Positions 27,973-38,038 are shown, counted from the stretch's first letter. The stretch: 64,000 nucleotides of DNA from Robertmurraya korlensis (GCF_023715225.1 NZ_JAMBNS010000004.1:248001-312000); one strand, 5' to 3'. The notes: generated from the letters alone by a model not told the origin. A program made the numbers and translations.

Positions 27973-29307
27973 GTGAAGAAAAAAGGGATCTTATCAATGG
28001 TTTCATTATTATTAGTATCATCTCTCTTATTATCGGGTTGTTCAGGAGAAAAAACGGGAAGTTCAGAAGCAAACGGGGATAACAAAACGATTACAGTTCT
28101 AGTTGAAGGGGGAAGCCCGGCCTTTAAGGTAGCAAAAGAAACCGCAACGGAATTTAAAGAGGAAACAGGTTATACAGTTAAAATTGAATCCGTTCCCTAT
28201 ACCGGAGTCTATGACAAACTTAAGGCTGAGGTAGCTTCACAGGCAGGAGCATTCGATGTTGCAACCATCGATATACTTTGGTTTCCTGCTCTAGCTGGCG
28301 GACTTTTACCGTTAGAAGATCTCATGACAGATGACCTTAAAAATGATTTATTCCCAGGATTAGTAGAAGGTGGAAGTTATCAGAATAAGGTTTATGGAAT
28401 GCCGGTATGGACGAACGCCAAAAATTTAATCTATCGTAAAGATCTTTTCGAAGATGAAAAGAACAAAGCTGATTTCCAAGCGAAGTATGGATATGAGCTA
28501 CATCCGCCAACAACATGGGATGAATATAGTGATGTTGCCAAGTTTTTTACTAAAGATACCGATAATGATGGAAAAGTGGATATGTACGGAACAACGGTCT
28601 TTGGTGCGAACAATGGAGATGCGGTAGCCAGCTGGTTAGATCATGCAGCCCAAGCAGGTGCGAAACCTTTGGTAGTTGGTGATAAAGGCAAAGTTCTTGT
28701 CAATACGAAACCGTATGTTGATTCTTTACAATTCTTAGTTGATCTTTTGAAAAAGGATCAATCGGTTCCATCAGGTGCACTTGAAATGGCATCTGCTGAA
28801 ACATCTGAGCTATTTTGGAATGGAAAATCTGCGATGATGCTTGCATGGGGTCACTTTTATGTCCCTTCAAATGACTCTAAACAATCAAAGGTAGCAGGAA
28901 AAGTTGGAAGTGCTCCAATGATTGGCGGCGGAGCAGGAATAGGTGCTGTCCCAGGCCCATGGTATCAGGTTATTCCTAGTTCTTCCAAAAAACAGGAGAT
29001 CGCCAAGGAGTACCTCAACTTTATTTATGAAAAGAATGAACTATTTATGAAATCATTAGGCGTAGCAGCGAGAAAATCTGTATTTGAAAGTTATAGCACG
29101 CAGCAGGGCTATGAACATTTGAAACCGCTTATGACGACATTAAGCGGACCACAAACACAAAATCGACCTGCTATTAAGGAATGGCAAGAAATTGAAAGTG
29201 AAGCACTCATTCCAGCCGTACAATATGCACTTTCCGGTGAAAAAACACCTCAAGAGGCACTTGATTGGGCAGCAGATGTAATTAAAGATTTATTACCGCC
29301 ACAGTAA
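27973..29307 (+). CDS. ABC sugar transporter, solute-binding lipoprotein
   Basis: A 444-aa family 1 extracellular solute-binding protein. The N-terminus is a lipoprotein signal (KKKGILSMVSLLLVSSLLL) with lipobox LSGC, so the mature protein is tethered outside the membrane. The core has the usual ITVLVEGGSPAFKVAKETA start, and YGMPVWTNAKNLIYRKDLF in the middle. Of the adjacent GTG codons I prefer 27973 for spacing to AAGGGGGC. It feeds the two permeases downstream; given the GH91 gene, the likely cargo is an inulin-derived oligofructoside or difructose anhydride (inference). No ATPase gene is present, so a shared MsmX-type ATPase is likely. Confidence 0.9.
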   Translation: MKKKGILSMVSLLLVSSLLLSGCSGEKTGSSEANGDNKTITVLVEGGSPAFKVAKETATEFKEETGYTVKIESVPYTGVYDKLKAEVASQAGAFDVATIDILWFPALAGGLLPLEDLMTDDLKNDLFPGLVEGGSYQNKVYGMPVWTNAKNLIYRKDLFEDEKNKADFQAKYGYELHPPTTWDEYSDVAKFFTKDTDNDGKVDMYGTTVFGANNGDAVASWLDHAAQAGAKPLVVGDKGKVLVNTKPYVDSLQFLVDLLKKDQSVPSGALEMASAETSELFWNGKSAMMLAWGHFYVPSNDSKQSKVAGKVGSAPMIGGGAGIGAVPGPWYQVIPSSSKKQEIAKEYLNFIYEKNELFMKSLGVAARKSVFESYSTQQGYEHLKPLMTTLSGPQTQNRPAIKEWQEIESEALIPAVQYALSGEKTPQEALDWAADVIKDLLPPQ

Positions 29308-29323
29308 AATAATATGTTTGTAT

Positions 29324-29364
29324 AGAACCTTTTCATTGAACTATTTTTTCAATGAAAAGGTTCT
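29324..29364 (+). repeat. perfect 17-bp stem hairpin between binding protein and permease genes
   Basis: AGAACCTTTTCATTGAA and its exact reverse complement are separated by seven bases. It is followed by A residues on the plus strand rather than T, so it is more likely an mRNA-stabilising or partial-attenuation hairpin that raises binding-protein expression over the permeases. Confidence 0.8.
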
Positions 29365-29399
29365 AAAAAATACCATTTTGATAGAAAGGAGCGGTTTTC

Positions 29400-30290
29400 T
29401 TGAGACTGAGAAATGGGGCATTATCGACGGTCTTTTTCTTTCCTGCTGGGATCTTTATGTTGGTATTTCTGGTCTATCCAATTTTTCTCTTAATTAGAGA
29501 CAGTTTTTATAAGATTGATATCATTAATCCTTCATTACGAGAATTTGTCGGTTTTGCAAACTATACAAACTCGTTGACTTCCGAACGTTTTTTAAAAGCC
29601 CTCTTGAACACAGTGGTATATATAGGAGTAGCGGTTGGTTTCGAATTTATCATAGGGCTTATCCTTGCTTTGCTTCTCAGCAATGCTTTTAAAGGAAGCC
29701 AATTTATTCGGACTCTATTGTTAAGCCCGCTTATGCTGGCACCTTTAGTCACAGGGATAATTTGGAAATTTATGCTTAATGATCAATTCGGCATTATTAA
29801 CTGGGGGCTTTATAAACTTGGAATACTTTCTGATCCGCATCAAATACTCTGGTTATCAGACTCACGTTTTGCACTCTATTCTACGATTATTGCAGACATC
29901 TGGTTAACAACACCTTTCATTATGCTCGTTCTATTAGCAGGGATTAAAGGCATTCCTATTAGTTTATATGAATCTGCTGATATGGATGGGGCCAATAAAT
30001 GGCATAAATTCCGTTACATTACTTTTCCTTCTCTTATCCCAGTCGCAACTGTAGCCTTATTAATTCGTATTATTGATGCTGCAAGAACATTTGATATTGT
30101 GTGGGTGCTAACGCAAGGAGGACCAGGTTTTTCTTCCGAGTTGCTAAGTACCTATATGTATAAGACATTGACCCGATATGGAGAAGTGGGGCAGTCAAGT
30201 GCCATGGCCGTCATTTTTATCATCATTTTATTAGTCCTAAGTTCTTTCTTCATTACAAAAATGTGGTCACCTAGGAGAAGGCATTCATAA
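29400..30290 (+). CDS. ABC sugar permease, MalF/LacF-type
   Basis: A 296-aa membrane protein with six segments and the EAA loop around ESADMDGANKWHKFRYITFP, which contacts the ATPase. The start is a TTG behind AAAGGAGCGG. It follows the binding-protein gene after a stable hairpin and precedes the MalG-type partner by 18 bases. Together they form the import channel. Confidence 0.92.
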   Translation: MRLRNGALSTVFFFPAGIFMLVFLVYPIFLLIRDSFYKIDIINPSLREFVGFANYTNSLTSERFLKALLNTVVYIGVAVGFEFIIGLILALLLSNAFKGSQFIRTLLLSPLMLAPLVTGIIWKFMLNDQFGIINWGLYKLGILSDPHQILWLSDSRFALYSTIIADIWLTTPFIMLVLLAGIKGIPISLYESADMDGANKWHKFRYITFPSLIPVATVALLIRIIDAARTFDIVWVLTQGGPGFSSELLSTYMYKTLTRYGEVGQSSAMAVIFIIILLVLSSFFITKMWSPRRRHS

Positions 30291-30308
30291 GGAGAGGTGA
30301 AATAGATC

Positions 30309-31196
30309 ATGGCCCACATGCCAATAAAAGAAACGATTGTTGAAAAACCAGTTAGTCTTACTAGTTTTCGTTTTAAACATAAAATATGGACGCTGATTGT
30401 ATTGGTGGTCACCTGTTTATTGGCTTTATTATTCCTAGGTCCGTATCTCTATCTGCTATTAACATCATTGAAACCTTCCGCCGAGGCAGTGACTGCACCA
30501 CCGACTTTATGGCCCTCGAAATTTTCAATAGAAAATTATAGGAAAATGTTCGATTACTTGCCTATAGGAAAGTATTTTTTAAATAGCTTAATTACGGCCG
30601 GTGCCAGCACCATTTTAAGCGTATTCTGTGGTGCGATGGCTGCTTATGGAATTTCTAGGTTTTCTTCCATAACAGGAAGTTACTTTTTGTTATTTACGTT
30701 AGTGATTAGAATGGTACCAATGATTAGTATTGCGATTCCGATGTATATGATTGTAAAAAGTATGGGCTTGATTGATACCCATTTTGCCTTAATCTTGGTG
30801 TATACCAGCTTAAATGTCCCATTTGCCATTTGGTTAATGATAGGTTTTTTTGACTCGGTTCCAAAGGAATTTGATGAAGCCGCAAGAGTGGATGGATGCA
30901 GCTGGATCGGGGCCTTTATCAGAATTATTCTTCCGGTGTCACTTCCTGGACTGGCAACGACTGCTATCTTTACTTTTATGTTAGCTTGGAATGATTTTTT
31001 GTTCTCTTTACTCATGACCAGTACAAATGCCAAAACGGCGACAGTAGGAATTTCAGAATTTTTAACTGCTTATAATCTTGATTTAGGGCCAATGACAGCT
31101 GCGGCGATCTCATTTAGTCTGCCTGTTATGATATTTTCCTTTTTCGTACAGCGTTATATTGTAAGTGGCATGACTTTAGGAGCAGTAAAAGAATAA
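30309..31196 (+). CDS. ABC sugar permease, MalG-type
   Basis: A 295-aa membrane protein with six segments; the EAA loop is DEAARVDGCSWIGAFIRIILP and the C-terminus FVQRYIVSGMTLGAVKE is typical of MalG-type permeases. ATG lies about ten bases after GGAGAGGTG. It pairs with the preceding permease, and the GH91 gene follows after 70 bases, so imported sugar probably meets that enzyme. Confidence 0.92.
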   Translation: MAHMPIKETIVEKPVSLTSFRFKHKIWTLIVLVVTCLLALLFLGPYLYLLLTSLKPSAEAVTAPPTLWPSKFSIENYRKMFDYLPIGKYFLNSLITAGASTILSVFCGAMAAYGISRFSSITGSYFLLFTLVIRMVPMISIAIPMYMIVKSMGLIDTHFALILVYTSLNVPFAIWLMIGFFDSVPKEFDEAARVDGCSWIGAFIRIILPVSLPGLATTAIFTFMLAWNDFLFSLLMTSTNAKTATVGISEFLTAYNLDLGPMTAAAISFSLPVMIFSFFVQRYIVSGMTLGAVKE

Positions 31197-31266
31197 TGAC
31201 TTAATCTTGAATCAAGGAAAAAGTAGTTTATGAACAAACACACTAAATTGATAGGAGAATTCATTT

Positions 31267-32610
31267 ATGGCTAGTAAAAATTATTACGACGTAACAGAGT
31301 GGCCAGTCGGTAATCCGTATGAGGATATTGGTGAGGTAATTAATAGCATTATAGCAGATATTAAAAGTAGGCAAACGGACACTGATGTGAATAAAGGCGG
31401 AAAGCCGGGTGCGGTTATCTATATTCCACCGGGAGATTATCATCTTGGCAGTCAAGTAGTTATAGACATCAGTTATCTTAAAATTATGGGTTCTGGACAC
31501 GGGTTTACATCTTCGAGTATTCGTTTTAATACTTCTGAGAATGAATGGGCGGATTTGCATGAATTGTGGCCGGGAGGAAGTCGCATACTCGTAGATATTC
31601 CTCTAGAAGTAAATGACGAGGAAGATAAAGGAGCTGCATTTTATGTTGAACGAAGTGGAAATCCCCGAATAAGTTCGGTAGAGTTTTCTAATTTTTGTAT
31701 TGATGGATTGCATTTTATTGAAGATGGTGGAGGAGAAACAAATCCGGAAAACACATACACTAACGGGAAAACGGGTATTTATGTTGCAAGTGCTTGTGAC
31801 TCATTTCGGATTACAGGCATGGGGTTTGTGTATTTAGAGCATGGAATTACTATTTATCATGCAGATGCACTGACTATACATGATAATTTCATAGCTGAAT
31901 GTGGTAACTGTATAGAACTACGAGGTTGGGGTCAGGCTTCAAAAATATCCGATAACTTGATAGGAGCCGGTTATAAAGGATATTCAATTTACGCTCAAAA
32001 TTTTGGTGGACTTTTGATTACAGCGAATAATATTTTTCCACGGGGTGCGAGTAGTATCTATTTTGATGGTGTGACACGTTCTAGTATCACAAATAATAGA
32101 CTTCATTCATTTTATCCAGGAATGGTGGTATTCAGGGAAAATTGTTCGGAAAACTTGGTTTCTTCAAATCACTTTTTACGTGATCATGAACCTTGGACTC
32201 CTTTTCTGGGAATTGACAATGGTTTAAATGATTTGTTTGGTCTCCTCTATATCAGTGGCAATAATAATTCTGTAATTGCTAATCACTTTTCTGAAGTAAT
32301 TAATACTCAGAACATCAAGCCGGTAGGTGCAACACCAGTAATCATACGTATTGTTTCGGGTAGTGGAAATTATATTTCTAATAATCATGTTGTTGCCACG
32401 GAGGTTCATGCCAAGATAAGTGATTCTTGTTTCTCTGCGCAAGTAGAAGCTTTGTTGACTACCGAAGCATCAGGGCCACTTACCGTAACAACAGTATTGG
32501 TAGAAAAAGAATCGCTTCAAAATACGATTCTTGATTCGGGAAGTGATTCACAGGTTGTTATGGACAAAACTGTAAATGCATTCAGAGCCACTCCAACGCC
32601 AGGAGCATAA
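31267..32610 (+). CDS. GH91 inulin fructotransferase / difructose-anhydride III hydrolase-like enzyme
   Basis: A 447-aa right-handed beta-helix closely matching inulin fructotransferases: YYDVTEWPVGNPYEDIG, GAVIYIPPGDYHL, MGFVYLEHGI, LRGWGQASKI and SFYPGMVVF. D206 and E217 keep the eleven-residue spacing of the catalytic pair reported for a Bacillus enzyme (D233/E244). GH91 enzymes either convert inulin to difructose anhydride or, in DFA-III hydrolases, open that product. No signal peptide is present, so it should act in the cytoplasm, favouring the hydrolase role on imported DFA (inference). ATG follows TAGGAGAATTC. It sits in the importer operon. Confidence 0.88.
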   Translation: MASKNYYDVTEWPVGNPYEDIGEVINSIIADIKSRQTDTDVNKGGKPGAVIYIPPGDYHLGSQVVIDISYLKIMGSGHGFTSSSIRFNTSENEWADLHELWPGGSRILVDIPLEVNDEEDKGAAFYVERSGNPRISSVEFSNFCIDGLHFIEDGGGETNPENTYTNGKTGIYVASACDSFRITGMGFVYLEHGITIYHADALTIHDNFIAECGNCIELRGWGQASKISDNLIGAGYKGYSIYAQNFGGLLITANNIFPRGASSIYFDGVTRSSITNNRLHSFYPGMVVFRENCSENLVSSNHFLRDHEPWTPFLGIDNGLNDLFGLLYISGNNNSVIANHFSEVINTQNIKPVGATPVIIRIVSGSGNYISNNHVVATEVHAKISDSCFSAQVEALLTTEASGPLTVTTVLVEKESLQNTILDSGSDSQVVMDKTVNAFRATPTPGA

Positions 32611-32640
32611 ATAATATATATTCAACTATGTTTTTGTGGG

Positions 32641-32925
32641 TTTGATTTAGCTAAGGAATTTGGGATAAAAGTGTTGAAATCAGCCAAAAAAGAAACCGTG
32701 ATAAGGTATAATGTTGAAAAAGAGGAAATGTACATTGATAGAGGAAACTCAGGTGAAACCACTTTTAATGGATTCTTTCCATCTATCAATCATGAAGCGG
32801 TTAAAGCACCAAGGCATCGGATAAAATTTCATGTATTTGTCAATCGTTCCTTGATTGAGGTATTTGCAAATAATGGGGAAATGATCATGGACAAAATTAA
32901 TAAACTGGAGAAACATAATGGCTAA
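32641..32925 (+). pseudogene. relic of a GH32 fructosidase (C-terminal beta-sandwich only)
   Basis: The frame reads AKEFGIKVLKSAKKETVIRY, then EEMYIDRGNSG and HRIKFHVFVNRSLIEVFANN, the hallmark C-terminal module of GH32 levanases and invertases. The five-bladed catalytic propeller is absent and there is no proper start. Its stop overlaps the start of the histidine kinase gene by eight bases, so the deletion left the operon joined. It shows that a fructosidase once followed the GH91 gene. Confidence 0.78.
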
Positions 32926-34666
32926 ACTAATGAGACTCATAGAATCTCCAATTAAGCGGAAGATTATCTTATTAGCACTGTTTTCAGCACTAATCCCTTT
33001 ACTAGTTATTGGTCCTTTAACGTTCATTTATTTTAGTAAAGTTATAGAAAATAAAGTGTCTACCACGATTGATAACTTTTTAACGATTGTCGATTGGAAT
33101 ATTAATGCTTTTGTAAGCAATGTAGAGAATTTATCGAATGACATCTTTCTATCAAATGAAATACAGTCTTATTTAACCTATAAAAAAACAGATGCGAAAT
33201 TATACAGATTAGAAACGTCATCTTTAGAAAATTTGAATAATATTACAGTGGTAAATAACCCCTATATCAATGCGATTTACGTTGGGAATGAAAATCATGG
33301 CTTTTTGAAAGTAAACCGCGGGGAACGGAAGTTGAAATCTGACATCTATCAAGCGGTTATAAAGTCCAATATCTATCCGCGTTTACTCCATAGCCAGTGG
33401 CAGGGTGAATGGCTAAATGGCAGTAATTTAGAACTTGTGAAAGATAGTAATCAATCTTTACTTTATGGAAGAAATATTCGAGATCTTGGAACGAAGGAAC
33501 AAAATGGGATTGTCCTGATCGATCTCGATCGATCTTATTTTGAAAATATGTTTAAAAATAGTAATCCACCAGGCGATATTTTAATATTGGATGATGATAA
33601 AATTCTGTTTTCAAGCAGCAATCGTTTCTCTTCCTCTCAGGTAGCCGAAATCATTCAAAGTCGTGAGAAAAGCGGAACAGAAAAAAAAGTGATCAATGGA
33701 ACACGATATTTCTTTAATGTTCATACAAACAAGAAAACAAATTGGGATGTCGTCAGTATGATCCCCTATGAAAATATTGTTCACGAGGTTAACCAACTTC
33801 GATTGGTAACGATTTCACTATTAGTCATTGCATTAATCATCTCCTTAATTTTTGCTTTATTTATAACGAGGAGAATAACAAACCAGTTAAGTTTGCTGCG
33901 CATGGTTACGGAAAAAATGGAAAAACGAGAGAAAATAGTGGGTATTGATTTTAATAATGAGGATGAACTTGGAGAGATTGGGAAACAGATTGTTCACCTT
34001 TATAATTGGAATAATGATTTAACAAAAAGGTTATTTAAATCACAGATCAAGGAAAAGGAAGCAGAACTATTAGCCCTGCAAAGCCACATTAATCCGCATT
34101 TTTTATATAATACGTTGAACACCGTTTATTGGATGGCAGAAAAGGCAAAAGCGAAACAAATAGCTAAAATTGCGATTAACTTGTCAAAAATCTTTAAACT
34201 TACCCTAAATGATGGAAATCATATTACCTCTGTAAAGAATGAAATAGAACAAGTTAAAAGTTATCTGGATATTCAAAATATTCGTTTTGACCATAAAATT
34301 CACTACTCATTTACGATTGAACCTGAAATCATGGAAGAAAGTATCATTAAATTGCTGTTACAGCCAATTGTAGAAAACGCTGTTTACCATGGGTTGGAAC
34401 ATCAGGAAAGCGGTACTATTTTGATTGAAGGCACAAAGGTCGAGAAAGGTTTACTTTTCATTATTCGTGATACAGGAAAGGGATTTGACATGAATGCAGT
34501 AGATATTAACAAAAATGGTTATGCTTTAAAAAATATTAATGAACGATTGAAAATTTATTATGGAAAAGAATATGGATTAAAGATTGAAAGTGATATAGGA
34601 AAGGGAACTACTGTTTATCTTAAGGTTGGCCTAAGGAATGACGAAATCATCCATGACAATTTTTAA
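32918..34666 (+). CDS. YesM-type sensor histidine kinase
   Basis: A 582-aa membrane sensor: one segment at residues about 15-38, an extracellular sensing domain to about 295, a second segment (SLLVIALIISLIFALFI), HAMP linker, then a His_kinase domain with the phospho-accepting histidine in LLALQSHINPHFLYNTLN and an ATP-binding C-terminus (NAVYHGLEH, DTGKGFD). Start ATG has CTGGAG upstream. It pairs with the AraC-type regulator directly after it. Such pairs control nearby ABC sugar operons, here the fructan locus. Confidence 0.92.
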   Translation: MAKLMRLIESPIKRKIILLALFSALIPLLVIGPLTFIYFSKVIENKVSTTIDNFLTIVDWNINAFVSNVENLSNDIFLSNEIQSYLTYKKTDAKLYRLETSSLENLNNITVVNNPYINAIYVGNENHGFLKVNRGERKLKSDIYQAVIKSNIYPRLLHSQWQGEWLNGSNLELVKDSNQSLLYGRNIRDLGTKEQNGIVLIDLDRSYFENMFKNSNPPGDILILDDDKILFSSSNRFSSSQVAEIIQSREKSGTEKKVINGTRYFFNVHTNKKTNWDVVSMIPYENIVHEVNQLRLVTISLLVIALIISLIFALFITRRITNQLSLLRMVTEKMEKREKIVGIDFNNEDELGEIGKQIVHLYNWNNDLTKRLFKSQIKEKEAELLALQSHINPHFLYNTLNTVYWMAEKAKAKQIAKIAINLSKIFKLTLNDGNHITSVKNEIEQVKSYLDIQNIRFDHKIHYSFTIEPEIMEESIIKLLLQPIVENAVYHGLEHQESGTILIEGTKVEKGLLFIIRDTGKGFDMNAVDINKNGYALKNINERLKIYYGKEYGLKIESDIGKGTTVYLKVGLRNDEIIHDNF

Positions 34667-34679
34667 GGAGTTTTCTATT

Positions 34680-36224
34680 ATGTATAAACTTTTAATTGTT
34701 GATGATGAAAAAATTGTAATTGAAGGTTTAAAATCAGCAGTTAACTGGCAGGAGCATCAGATTGAAATTGTAGGATCTGCATCAGATGGAGAAGAAGCAC
34801 TTAAAGAAATCATGAATAAAGAGCCTGACATTGTCTTAGTAGATATAAGAATGCCTAAATTAAATGGATTGGATTTAATTCAAGAAACAAAGGCTCTTAA
34901 TCTTGATACTGTTTTTATCATTATAAGCGGTTATTCAAAGTTTGATTACGCCAAAAGGGCTGTTCAACTCGAGGCTATCGACTATCTAGTTAAACCTATT
35001 GAAGTAGAAGAAATTGTTCATTCTATTAAAAAGGCCATTTTAAAAATAGAAAAGATAAAAAATGAAAAACAAGCAACTGTGCAGATTAATGAATATCAAA
35101 TGGCTTTAGAAGAAAAGCGTGTCCTTGATTACATTTTAGGCCAAAGATTTGTTGTGCCGGAAAAGGACCAAAAGCTACAAAGTTTTTCTTTTTTTAACAT
35201 CGGATTGAAGGGGTTTGACTGGGATGATTCAAATAACATTGAGAAAATTCAAGCTTCCTTAGAGAGTTTAAAAAGCCTATTGGAAAACAGGAAGATACAG
35301 AACTTTGTCTATACGATTGATAGTGAAATCGTCATCATGATTTCAAATGCTGGTTCAGAGCTAGGGAATGACTTGGTTCAGGATCTTGTGTCATTGCTCT
35401 TTCATGATATGAACATAAGACCGATGGTTGGAGTAAGTAATATCTATGTAACTATTTCGGACATAAAGAAAGCCTATAGTGAAGCAAAAGAAGCGTTGAA
35501 AAATGGTCTTTTTTCAAACCAGTTAATTACCTATTATAAAGAATTAGAAACGTTCAATCATTCCTTTGGTAATCGTATTATTGAAAAAATTGATACATTT
35601 TTTAATGGAAAAGGCCCAAACCTTCTTAGCAACATGAATCTTTTCATTGACAAAGTTTTTCTCGATTGTCAAAAGAGTAGCCTCCCCCCAGAAAAAACAA
35701 AATACGTCTGTTTTAAAATCGTTAATCATTTCTTGGAATATATCGAAAGTGAATATGAAATAAATAAAAGTGGCGGCGACCGATATTTAGTTTACCAAGA
35801 ATTAAATCCACTGCAGTCTTTTGAAGAAATCAGAGTTTGGCTAGAACAATTTATTGGGCAATTCACTGCTAATTTAAATGAAAATCACGTGTCATATAAT
35901 GAAAAATTAATCATCGATTTAAAAAGTTTCATTAATGCTAATTATAAAGAACCAATTGTCTTAGATGATTTAGGCAAGCTATTCCATAAGAACCCTGCCT
36001 ACCTTTGTAACTTGTTTTCTAAGGCAGTTGGCAGCACCATCTTTGAATATATTACAAAGGTCAGATTAAATAATGCCAAAAAACTGTTAAGAACCACCAA
36101 TTTAAAGGTATCCGAGATTTGTAAACAGGTAGGCTACGAAAATCAAAAATACTTTAATCAAGTATTCAAGAAAAATATCGGAACAACCCCAGGTATCTAT
36201 CGTTCACAGCACATACTAAAGTAA
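34680..36224 (+). CDS. YesN-type response regulator with AraC HTH
   Basis: A 514-aa protein: receiver domain at residues 1-120 (phospho-acceptor aspartate in DIVLVDIRMPKLNG, lysine in YLVKPIEVEE), a central region, and two AraC helix-turn-helix motifs at the C-terminus (LGKLFHKNPAYLCNLFSKAV and EICKQVGYENQKYFNQVFKK). ATG 34680 is chosen because AAGGAG lies nine bases upstream; an in-frame ATG at 34638 lies inside the kinase gene. It is cognate to the preceding kinase and probably activates the upstream importer/GH91 operon. Confidence 0.92.
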   Translation: MYKLLIVDDEKIVIEGLKSAVNWQEHQIEIVGSASDGEEALKEIMNKEPDIVLVDIRMPKLNGLDLIQETKALNLDTVFIIISGYSKFDYAKRAVQLEAIDYLVKPIEVEEIVHSIKKAILKIEKIKNEKQATVQINEYQMALEEKRVLDYILGQRFVVPEKDQKLQSFSFFNIGLKGFDWDDSNNIEKIQASLESLKSLLENRKIQNFVYTIDSEIVIMISNAGSELGNDLVQDLVSLLFHDMNIRPMVGVSNIYVTISDIKKAYSEAKEALKNGLFSNQLITYYKELETFNHSFGNRIIEKIDTFFNGKGPNLLSNMNLFIDKVFLDCQKSSLPPEKTKYVCFKIVNHFLEYIESEYEINKSGGDRYLVYQELNPLQSFEEIRVWLEQFIGQFTANLNENHVSYNEKLIIDLKSFINANYKEPIVLDDLGKLFHKNPAYLCNLFSKAVGSTIFEYITKVRLNNAKKLLRTTNLKVSEICKQVGYENQKYFNQVFKKNIGTTPGIYRSQHILK

Positions 36225-36431
36225 ATATTGGATGAGAGTAATTTGCTGGGGGAGAGCACATGAATTTATGTGCTCGGACGAGTGTGTAGTTAGATGGTAA
36301 AGGAATAATTACCCACAGAGTTGCTTAGTTGAGAAGGAAATCAGTTGTAATGTTGATAAACCCACCAACATCTAATGTGTTGTCAATTACACTTCACGCA
36401 CGTTGAAGGTGTTCCTAACCTAATATTAAAA

Positions 36432-36475
36432 TAATAGAAAAGGGTACCCAGTAAAATCTTACTGAGGTACCCCTT
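36432..36475 (-). terminator. terminator of the ABC-F gene
   Basis: GGGTACC-CAGTAA and TTACTGA-GGTACCC form a long stem. On the minus strand CCCTTTTCTATT follows. A smaller hairpin (GAGCACAT/ATGTGCTC, 36254-36275) lies between it and the end of the response-regulator gene. Confidence 0.78.
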
Positions 36476-36484
36476 CATCTGTAT

Positions 36485-38038
36485 TTAAAACACTTTCGTA
36501 GTCCAATCCTCACAATTCCAAATATCAGTCGCAATTTCACGATAGAAATCAGGTTCATGTGATACCATCAAGATACTTCCGCGATATGCCTTTAACGCAC
36601 GCTTCAATTCTTCTTTTGCGTCCACATCCAAGTGATTGGTAGGTTCGTCTAGAATTAATAAATTCGTTTCTGTGTTTAGAATTTTACACAATCGAACCTT
36701 GGCTTTTTCGCCACCAGAAAGGACTTCGATTTTACTTTCAATATGTTTTGTCGTTAATCCACATTTTGCAAGAGCAGCACGGACTTCAGCCTGATTCATA
36801 CTTGGGAACTCGCTCCAAATCTCTTCAATACAAGTGTTGTAGTTGGACTGTTTAACTTCCTGCTCGAAGTACCCGATGTATTGATACTCACCACGTTCCA
36901 CTTTACCCTCAAGCGGATTAATCAACCCAAGAATACTTTTTAAAAGAGTAGACTTCCCAATACCGTTTGCACCCACGAATGCAATTTTTTGTCCGCGTTC
37001 CATTTTTAAATTCAGCTGGCGAGAAAGTGGTTCATTGTAACCAATAACCAAATCTTCAGCCTCGAAAATCCAACGACTAGAAGCACGAGCTTCTTTGAAA
37101 ATAAACTCTGGTTTCGGCTTCTCTTTACCCAATTCAATAACTTCCATTTTGTCGAGCTTCTTTTGACGAGACATCGCCATATTACGGGTCGCAACACTTG
37201 CCTTGTTACGAGCAACAAAATCCTTTAAATCAGCAATTTCTTGTTGTTGACGCTTGTAAGCAGACTCTAGCTGTTGCTTCTTCATTTCATATATTTTTAA
37301 GAAGTTATCATAATCACCAACATAGCGGTTCAACTCTTGATTTTCCATGTGATAGATCAAGTTAACCACATTGTTCAAGAATGGAATATCATGTGAAATC
37401 AAGATAAATGCATTCTCATATTCCTGTAAATAGCGCTTCAACCATTCGATATGCTGTTCATCCAAATAGTTCGTAGGCTCGTCTAGTAATAGGATTTCAG
37501 GTTTTTCTAGTAAAAGCTTAGCTAGCAACACTTTCGTTCGTTGCCCGCCACTAAGATCATCAACATCTCGATCGAGTCCAACAGCGTCTAACCCTAGACC
37601 ACGAGCCACTTCCTCAACTTTTGAATTAATTTGATAGAAATCATTACTATCTAACGTTTCTTGTAGCTCTCCAACTTCTGCAAGTAATGCATCGATATCG
37701 GCGCCTTCATCACCCATTTTTGCATAAAGTTCATTAATCTCTGCTTCAGCATCAAAAAGATATTGAAAAGCAGTACTCAAAGCGTCACGCATTGTAGTCC
37801 CTTTTTGAAGTACAGCATGCTGATCTAGATAACCAACACGAACTTTTCGTGACCACTCCACTTTTCCTTCGTCGGGTTGTAACTTCCCAGTAACAATATT
37901 CATGAAAGTAGACTTACCTTCACCATTTGCGCCAACTAATCCAACATGTTCGCCTTTTAATAGTCGAAAAGACACATCATTAAAGATTGCACGATCACCA
38001 AAACCATGACTTAAATTTTGTACGTTTAATACGCTCAT
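36485..38038 (-). CDS. yfmM: ABC-F family ATPase (YfmM-type)
   Basis: A 517-aa soluble protein with two ABC ATPase domains: Walker A GANGEGKST and GANGIGKST, signature motifs LSGGQRTK and LSGGEKAK, Walker B ILLLDEPTN and LLILDEPTN, joined by a charged linker (KKQQLESAYKRQQQEIADLK). No membrane segments are present. ABC-F proteins act on the ribosome in translation or antibiotic protection; sequence and length closely fit B. subtilis YfmM. Start ATG is behind AAGGGG. It is monocistronic, with a strong terminator. Confidence 0.9.
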   Translation of the reverse strand: MSVLNVQNLSHGFGDRAIFNDVSFRLLKGEHVGLVGANGEGKSTFMNIVTGKLQPDEGKVEWSRKVRVGYLDQHAVLQKGTTMRDALSTAFQYLFDAEAEINELYAKMGDEGADIDALLAEVGELQETLDSNDFYQINSKVEEVARGLGLDAVGLDRDVDDLSGGQRTKVLLAKLLLEKPEILLLDEPTNYLDEQHIEWLKRYLQEYENAFILISHDIPFLNNVVNLIYHMENQELNRYVGDYDNFLKIYEMKKQQLESAYKRQQQEIADLKDFVARNKASVATRNMAMSRQKKLDKMEVIELGKEKPKPEFIFKEARASSRWIFEAEDLVIGYNEPLSRQLNLKMERGQKIAFVGANGIGKSTLLKSILGLINPLEGKVERGEYQYIGYFEQEVKQSNYNTCIEEIWSEFPSMNQAEVRAALAKCGLTTKHIESKIEVLSGGEKAKVRLCKILNTETNLLILDEPTNHLDVDAKEELKRALKAYRGSILMVSHEPDFYREIATDIWNCEDWTTKVF

